From Rotaria sordida (taxonomy: Eukaryota > Rotifera > Eurotatoria > Philodinida > Philodinidae), in the NCBI GenBank assembly GCA_905250125.1, contig CAJNOL010000013.1:124001-188000 (forward strand): a stretch of DNA of 64,000 nt. The letters run 5' to 3'. Both the position numbers and the translations under genes were made by a program. The notes below the pieces were generated by a model, which worked only from the letters and a program-made list of their open reading frames with translations, did not search any database and was not told where the DNA came from. Positions within the stretch are counted from its first letter, which is position 1, and each line of letters begins with the position of its first letter. Shown piece after piece: positions 57,475-64,000 of the stretch.

Positions 57475-59694
57475 CTGTGTGAAAGCCCAAGACCATGAAG
57501 AGTGGGACGAGGAGAGAATTTCGTATCACTGTAGCATACGGAAGAAGGTTGGTGAGCGGCGATATCTTGAATGTGTTAGGTTCGGGAAGAATAAAATATG
57601 ATGGGATTTGCCCTCATGTCGAAAAATGCATGATGGTTGGAGAAAGGCGATCGCAAAATAAACTTAAGTGGAATGCTCTAAGGAAAGTAGCCAGAAGTGA
57701 ATAGAATGGGATGAAGACGTAGGAGGAGTGTGCTTTATCACGTTATGCGCCCTCAATGCTTTGTATATCCTCTTTTTTTCTTTTTTGTGTGCAGTGCTTA
57801 TGATGTTTCGTAGAATGTGGCATGATAATAGAGAGAGATATTCAGAAGAAGACAGTGTTGTGGTGATCAAACTTTATGTTTTCTTAGATTAAGTGTATTG
57901 GAGAATGAGAATCTTTGTGGAAGAATATTCCTGATGATATAATCGGATGAACTATAAGTAAATGAAGCTGATTCAAACGTAATTGTTGAAATCGGATCAG
58001 TAACATGAAAGTACTGATGTATTCGTTAGAACTCAAAATCGATTTCGTTACTAGCTGTTGTTTTTGGCATCTGTCTTATTTGTATCGTGAAATATATTCA
58101 ATGAAATCTCTTGTAGATATCATCATCACGATTGGAAAAATGCTTTTACGAATGAGTCAAGTGTGAAGCTTCACGATATTCCGTTGTTTATTTTGTCTTG
58201 AAATTATTTTTGCGATTTCCAACGATTCGCCTTAATCTTATCGAGCGCGTTTCTCAGATTATTCGTGAAGATCATGGCGAGTAAGTACGGACCAGGATGG
58301 AAGGTCGCAGGGCAAATGAATGCAAACGCTTGGGTAAGATTGATATCAAATCTGACGAAGATCCAGATAGATTACTTTATCAGCTTGTGAACTTTTATTA
58401 AGAAATGTGCAAAATTCTCGACTTGGAGAACTCGTACTGATTACGTTAATGCTAGTCAAATACGAAAAAAATCAAGAAGGACTTCACCAAAGTAGTATGA
58501 AATAGTTCAAGCGAAGTAGTCTGGTGTGATCACTGATCGATTGTCTCAGAAAGCAGAAAACTTTCGTTCATGATTTTTCATGTAAATGGAATGCTGGTAG
58601 AATTTGTAAATTAAACAGACATCTTTTTGCCTTGTTTAATGTTTGTTTTACTTTCACAAGTCGAATTTTACTATGATAGTGTTTATCTGAGGGTCTTTGT
58701 TTACAATCACAGGTCCATGTATACTAGGTTGAGTAATCATGCCATCTAATAATGGAGTAGATGCTGTGCATTCACTCACGTAAACATCAAATGCAAAATA
58801 GAATTGCTTCGACATAAAACCTATGTACATCGGTAGTAGAGAGATTCATTAAATCACTTGAAATCTCATACAAAATGTCATATTCATTATTGTTCATACC
58901 TTGCGTTCGCTTAAATTAGGAAATTCCTTTTCATGTAAGAAGAATTACGAACTAGAAAATTTAAACCTTAACCGATTGTTTCATCAATCAAATAAATCAC
59001 TTCCGTTCTCTTAAATAAATCTTTATTCAGAAAACTCTGTTTTTTGAAAAGTTACATTTCATTCACTTTATCTAAAGATTATTATAGATGTCTGAGTAAA
59101 ATTGCATCAAAGCAACTTCCTATTCATGCTCTTTGGCTCTAAGAGCCTACTGATATTCATTGGATAATTTTATAACTATTATGATTTCAGAATGTTCTTA
59201 GAGTTTCTAAAGTCCTGACTATTCTTACATTTTCTTAGGTTCTGAAACTTCTTAGAATTATGTTTATTTTCCTGGGATGAATTCGTTTCTCTAATGAATG
59301 TTTAGGCTTCATAAATTCAAGAAGAGTGCAAATCATGAAATTCAACTACGCTTCTCCTATGATCTTCAATTCAATTCATCTGGAGGTCCTTTGTTATTAA
59401 TATTGCAGGAAAATAAAACTGCGATGAGAAAAGGTTCGGTGCATCTTAAAAATATATTAACTTTGTTTTCTGTTTAGTAAAATATTGCAGAAAAAAAAGA
59501 AACTTAAGAAAATCGTAGGAAATAGCTTGAATAATACCATTGATTCTTTTCTTTAGGGTAACATACATCAAGGTCAAAATATGACCCTCGAATTTTTACT
59601 ATCCTAAAATCAACAAGTAAAATAATCATTTGTTGAACCGAGTAATATCTTAAAGATAATAGAAACCTAACTCCATGATCCAGGTGGAATTTAC
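57475..59694. other. region between LRR array and F-box exon
   Basis: No LRR or linking exon recognised on the minus strand over 2.2 kb. A plus-strand frame at 57495-57704 (starts MKSGTRREFRITVAYG) is unlike its surroundings in base composition but unidentified. If the F-box exon and LRR array are one gene, this is a long intron or has lost the middle exons. Confidence 0.4.
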
Positions 59695-59847
59695 CTGATA
59701 TCGATAGTACGTGTCAGTGATCGCATTCAGTCGTGTACACACATTACGAGTTGAACATAAAATTGTTAACTCATCAAGACCGTCCAGAATACGATAGACG
59801 AGTTCAACGGGTAATGTCAGAAAAGATGAAGGAACTTTATCAGGCAT
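59695..59847 (-). CDS. F-box N-terminal exon (partial gene)
   Basis: Start codon at 59845-59847, 51 codons, ending exactly at a GTAAAT donor in phase 0. The peptide starts MPDKVPSSFLTLPVELVYRI and continues LDGLDELTILCSTRNVCTRL: the LPxELxxRIL...L...DL...R.VC.R pattern of an F-box. It recruits SKP1 in SCF ubiquitin ligases. The next exon is not recognised. The LRR exons downstream on the same strand are also phase 0, so an F-box-LRR substrate adaptor is possible, though the 2.2 kb gap leaves this open. Confidence 0.75.
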
Positions 59848-61015
59848 AACTGTTGGTTTCTTTCAAATAGTATGTTTTGTTAAAATAAATGTTTGTTACA
59901 ATTTATATTTCTTTATCGTTATGTGTTTATTGACAATGTGTTATCAACTACATTATGCTTGTGTAGTTTTTTTCTTATACAAGAGAACTCAAATAAGTGT
60001 AATGTGAAGAAAGCAATCACAAAGCAGATTTGCACAAGAGACTATAAATATATCATGTTTTCACCTGAGTTTTATACGAAACATTGAAGTATGTATAACA
60101 AATCATTTCCAAGAGTTTACATTCTTCTTGAGTAAATTCGAGACCTACTTCAAGTACTCTTATCCTATCTTTCGTTTTGGCTTTTAGAATAAAAACAAAG
60201 AGAAAAAGAGAAGTACAAGTTATGTAGTATAAGATAACAAATAGACAAAACAGAGGAATAAAAACGTTGTTAAAATGTCAACATTGTGACTTTATTATTA
60301 CAATTTGAGATAAATATTATACATGTTAACATAATGAAAGGCTAAAATAGTCATTTTTGCATGCACAATTATTTAACACGGAATCAGTCTTCGAATAATA
60401 AAGAGATTAGACAACAATAATATTATACTTACTTTTTTTTCATTGGCAATACAGAAGATTTTCAACGAACAATATTGATTCTTTATTCATCATAATGTAT
60501 AATTTATTTTAAACAATTTTCGTCAAACAAGAATAGTGTTGAGTAAAAAACTGTAAACGAAATTCCAAGAAAATAACATTCGAAGAGAAATTATTTTGCA
60601 CATGTTTCACATACAAATGTAAAGGACGCAGAACGTTTTGAGGCCATTTTCAGCTCAACTATGAAGCAAAGATAGTTTGACATGAAACTATCGACGATTG
60701 TAGAGCCAAAAGCTACTAGTCACTTTTGTAAGTTTCAGTTTGATCAGTCACATTTTTGACTTATTTTGGTATTCGGACAAACACGCTCTTTTGGGACTTT
60801 TAAGGATAAAAGAATAGTTCATTTTCAAAAGAGTATTCTGAACGAGAATGTGTAAATGTCTCTAAGAAGAAATCAAAAATTGATTACAAAAAGTTTAGGA
60901 CGCCGTCAGTCTGATGTCATGTCTATGTTATGCGGGAATATTGTCTATCTTCGATCTCCAATGTTCGATTCAGAATCGGAACCATTTTCTCAGCATCAAC
61001 AGCAATCATCGCTCA
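59848..61015. other. upstream region of the F-box exon
   Basis: AT-rich, with no recognised gene. The plus-strand frame at 60856-61092 runs into the inverted-repeat element and is not supported. Confidence 0.4.
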
Positions 61016-61684
61016 CAATGGAAGGAATTGTACTGATAAGCAAATTGGTTGGCGCTAACGTTCTCAAACGATCGCTCTCACCGAGAAACTAACAAATTTA
61101 AAATATTAGCTGCTTCTGACGCATCGGAACAGAAATACCGAGTGTGGGTGTGGATATGAGTGTTGGTCTCTTCCTCATCCACACCCTCACCTCTTCTAGC
61201 TTGTGCTCGGTGCAAAAGACACCTTTGCTATTATCATTTGATCGAAGATCTTTGTCTCCGTTTGTAACACATCTTTTGAAATATTATCTTCTATACTTTA
61301 TTACTTTCATACAAAATACAGTCGAAAATATCGACGAATGACGCATTTTTGTATATAATAATTGGTATTCTGACCCCTCGGTACTACTGAACATCAGAAG
61401 AAATCGTATCTAGAGAAGCCTAAATATCGTCAATAAAGCTCACCAAGAGTTTGAAAACTCGTTTTCTGAAAAGATCTAATGATAATTTTAAAAGTTGATG
61501 TGATTAATTCGTATAGCATCATGTTTCTATATGTACGTAATACATAAATTAAAAATTCTGTATTTCTGTTCCAGTGCGTCAGAAGCAGCTAATATTTTAA
61601 ATTTGTTAGTTTCTTGGTGAAAGTGATCTTTTGAGAACGTTAGCGTTAACCAATTCGCTTATCAGTACAAACCCTTCCATTGTT
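61016..61684. mobile_element. Inverted-repeat element, about 669 bp
   Basis: Arms of about 125 bp, 61016-61138 and 61562-61684, are roughly 88 percent identical in opposite orientation (for example CTAACAAATTTAAAATATTA and its partner, AGCTGCTTCTGACGCA and TGCGTCAGAAGCAGCT). Ends are CAATGGAAGG and CCTTCCATTG. The spacer contains a GT-rich hairpin at 61142-61190. No target duplication could be fixed. It ends right where the right-hand direct repeat begins, so it marks the island border. Confidence 0.75.
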
Positions 61685-62295
61685 AGATTTTTTCTCTTTC
61701 TACCAGAATGTTTATTTGTAGTTTTTCTTATTCTTTTCCAGATAAACATCGTAGATTATATTTCTTATTTTGAATAAACTTGATTTAATTATCATAATAA
61801 ACAAACAAACAAAAATATGAACCTAGTTTATTTTTTAGTTACACAAAAAAAAGTATGCTAATGTCAATGTGGATTGTATAATGATGAACTACTGTCCATT
61901 AATCTAAAGATAAAAATAAAATAAAATAAATAAGATTTTAGTTTGATGTCTTGTTTCTTTCTTTACTTCATCATATTGATTAATAAATCTTGTTTCATTT
62001 TTGGTGCTAATATTCGATCAATTGGCATCTGACAAAAATTAAACAAAGTAGATTTTTCTACTTGTGATAAATTTGTTGTATTTAATGTAATCCATTCACA
62101 TAATTTAAGTATAGTTGGAAGATTTTCAGTAAGTTCTGAACTATCTAAAATAATTAATAAAATATAATTAATATATTAATGTAAAGAATAAAAGTTTACT
62201 TTGATGAACAAGACGAATAGCTATAGCTAGTACATAAAAACAAACTCGCCAATATGTTGTTGAAATGATTTGTCGTGCACGAGTTGTTTCTATTT
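61683..62295. repeat. Right copy of the 0.6 kb direct repeat
   Basis: Counterpart of 50575-51178. Here the homology continues into complete upstream exons of the helical-repeat gene, so this side holds the functional gene end. The piece corresponding to the 3' UTR of the 49699-50434 gene has lost its AATAAA (GATAAA). Confidence 0.92.
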
Positions 62296-63176
62296 GTGAT
62301 AATAAATGACGAAATAACTCATCACGTGAAAGAATTGAAAGTAATTTCAATGATGCATGACGCATTCGTTGTAATTGTCCATCTATTGAACAAATATTTG
62401 AATCAGCTAAAATTAAAATATTTCATTTTATTATAAAAAAAACAAAAAAATTCTTACTTGATGCATCAAGTGTATAGATTAGTTTAAGAACAGTATCAGT
62501 TTCATGTAATGCACATAAATTATCTAATGGATTTGCTAAGATTGTCAAAATCAGTTCAGTTAAATGATTTGCAAATTGATAAATCTAAGACATACATATG
62601 TATATATATATATAGAAGAAATAGTTGTTTTTATTTTTGTACTTTTTCTTTTGTTCGAACATTTGCCATTAATCCAGCAACTGTTAAATCAACAACAAAT
62701 GCAAGTGTTCGACCAAACATCCATCGACCGCTACGACTTGTTTCATTATCACTATTTTAATATATACTTCTAGAATTTTTTTGTTCTATTTTAAAAATAA
62801 AGTCTTACTGTAATAATCGTCGAGTATCCGTATGGAAATCAATGAGAGGTAAAAGAGCATCGAAGATATTACTTGATACAAGTAATTGAGCACCATTATT
62901 AACTGATGAAATTCGTAAAAGAAGTGCCTAAATTTTATTGAATGTAAAAAGAAAATAAATCCAAGTTTTGTTTTTTCATTTTACCATATAAGATGAAAAT
63001 GAATGCCATGTTTTAAGATCAACAATACCAGATGTTTGTAATGATTGTACTACAGCACACATTAGTTGACGTAATTCACTTTCAAGTGAACGTAAAAATG
63101 CTTGATTAAAATTATTAAATATTATTTCCGATATATCAATAGTTATTAAAGATGTGAGCAGACTTGATGCCGATGA
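61963..63176 (-). CDS. C-terminal exons of a large helical-repeat protein (partial)
   Basis: Six exons join in frame to 311 residues and a stop: 63176-62985, 62927-62809, 62751-62643, 62584-62458, 62406-62200, 62144-61963. All borders are GT-AG and the introns are 50-60 bp. The protein is all-alpha, Leu-rich and hydrophobic (ALLLRISSVNNGAQLL, LTELILTILANPLDNL, RHASLKLLSILSRDELFRHL), without signal or membrane segments. It resembles HEAT/ARM-like solenoids such as the large inner-ring nucleoporins (Nup188/205 type) in general character, but no diagnostic motif is seen and I do not name it. The 5' exons lie upstream (beyond 63177), possibly outside the window. The last exon and half of the penultimate one are duplicated at 50846-51178. 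Confidence 0.75.
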
Positions 63177-64000
63177 CTAAAAATAAATTGATCATACTCT
63201 TTTTTGAGTCTTTGAGAGAATAACCGTAAGCACAAAATTTACTCAATATTGATATAAGAAATGTGTATCGTCCGCACAGGTAGTCTATGTCCTAACGACA
63301 AACATAACTCATCGTTGGGCGTCCGTGCCTTAATCATATCAACTGTTAAACTCTGTTACTAGAAATTTTGAAAAAAGAATGTAAATAAAACGCTGAGATG
63401 TTTAGAGCAGTAATTTATTCATTAACAATTTCATTCTTTCTCAGTTACCATTTGTTTTATTACCCAATTTCAGATTCGTTTGTTAAATTTATATATGAAA
63501 TCATAATCGATGTTGATTAGCAATATTTTAATACATCGAGATCTCATTAATTGCTAGGTCGGATTCAGATATGAGATTATACCCGAGAACCGAACCAACA
63601 TTTTTTTTTCTTATGTTCGGCATCCAACTGGATTGCAGGACACTATTATAGAATAGTCTCCAATGTAATTATTCTAGTAACTAAGATAAAATCTTATTGA
63701 ATGAAGTTTTTATTAATATAAATTAAAAAGGGATGGTTGGTTTATATTAATTTTAATTCACTAATCACTAGACATAACCCGAAACCAGATCGAAACTAAC
63801 AATGACTAGTTCGTTTGACATAAAGAAAGTTGAACTGACGAGGGTGGGTCACCAACTGATCAATCACTTTTGAGTCGGAACTATGTGCATCATGTAGGTC
63901 CTAATGAGCTTTGAATACTCTAAAAAGAGTTCGGGTCGCTAGCTTATTATTGTCGAAATACTGCATTTTTGTGGTATTTTTAACTAAGCACAATGCTGTG
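63177..64000. other. window end, no exon recognised
   Basis: Presumably a longer intron or the 5' flank of the helical-repeat gene. No minus-strand exon with matching phase can be picked out. AT-rich with no repeats noted. Confidence 0.35.

Noticed and set aside
57495-57704. Plus-strand frame (starts MKSGTRREFRITVAYG) behind the LRR array
   Set aside because: Opposite strand to the LRR gene, no recognised domain; could be a decayed transposon piece but unsupported.
58274-58345. ATGGCGAGTAAGTACGGACC, which looks like a start codon followed by a GTAAGT donor
   Set aside because: No matching downstream exon found and no recognisable peptide.
1-64000. tRNA, rRNA and CRISPR-like structures
   Set aside because: No cloverleaf with both A-box and B-box, no rRNA core sequence and no spaced short repeats were recognised by eye; the 139 bp periodicity is the LRR exon array, not a CRISPR.

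Overview
The window looks like nuclear DNA of a small animal, most probably a bdelloid rotifer (Rotaria-like). It is very AT-rich, its genes are clearly metazoan and split by many 50-70 bp GT-AG introns, and several start codons sit 10-20 bases after a pyrimidine-AG acceptor, as expected of spliced-leader trans-splicing. It also carries an F-box exon near a ribonuclease-inhibitor-type LRR array and a GPI-anchored GH130 protein, both of which fit bdelloid gene content. The species is inference from gene content; no sequence search was possible.

Layout. 1-99: last exon of an upstream gene. 1171-2411 (+): complete paired-like homeobox gene of PROP type. 3083-4137: decayed duplicate of the GH130 3' end. 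5488-7131 (-): UDP-glycosyltransferase. 9962-11213 (-): GPI-anchored GH130-like glycosidase/phosphorylase. 11613-12158 (-): MCFD2-like EF-hand protein. 12541-16856 (+): a tight head-to-tail run of a lysocardiolipin/AGPAT acyltransferase, a ubiquitin-like-S27a fusion and the Sm protein SmF, which looks like an operon. 18937-20702: non-autonomous hAT transposon with a small Tc1-type element nested in it. 21440-27903 (-): TTLL10-like tubulin glycylase with a 3 kb intron. 28-37 kb: gene-poor and packed with foldback (inverted-repeat) elements. 37784-39155 (+): divergent rhodopsin-family receptor. 45067-46627 (+): MED31 and PDCD10/CCM3, 244 bp apart, a second candidate operon. 47685-48359 (+): LC3-type ATG8. 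49699-50434 (+): unrecognised single-membrane-span protein. 61963-63176 (-): C-terminal exons of a large helical-repeat protein.

Most notable structures. (1) A 10.5 kb island (51179-61682) lies between two about 600 bp direct repeats. Each repeat contains the 3' end of the same helical-repeat gene: the left copy is truncated and the right copy leads into the intact exons. (2) Inside the island is an LRR gene whose 12 LRR exons repeat with a period of 139 bp (84 bp exon plus 55 bp intron, all phase 0), so whole LRR modules can be gained or lost without a frameshift. (3) The ubiquitin part of the S27a fusion lacks K48, K63, I44, R72 and R74 and so cannot act as ordinary ubiquitin. (4) At least six separate TA- or TTA-flanked foldback elements are present, one an almost perfect 265 bp palindrome.

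The genes are mostly unrelated housekeeping functions (membrane lipid, translation, splicing, transcription, autophagy, cilia/tubulin, ER transport) with accessory and mobile DNA between them. No tRNA, rRNA or CRISPR array was recognised.
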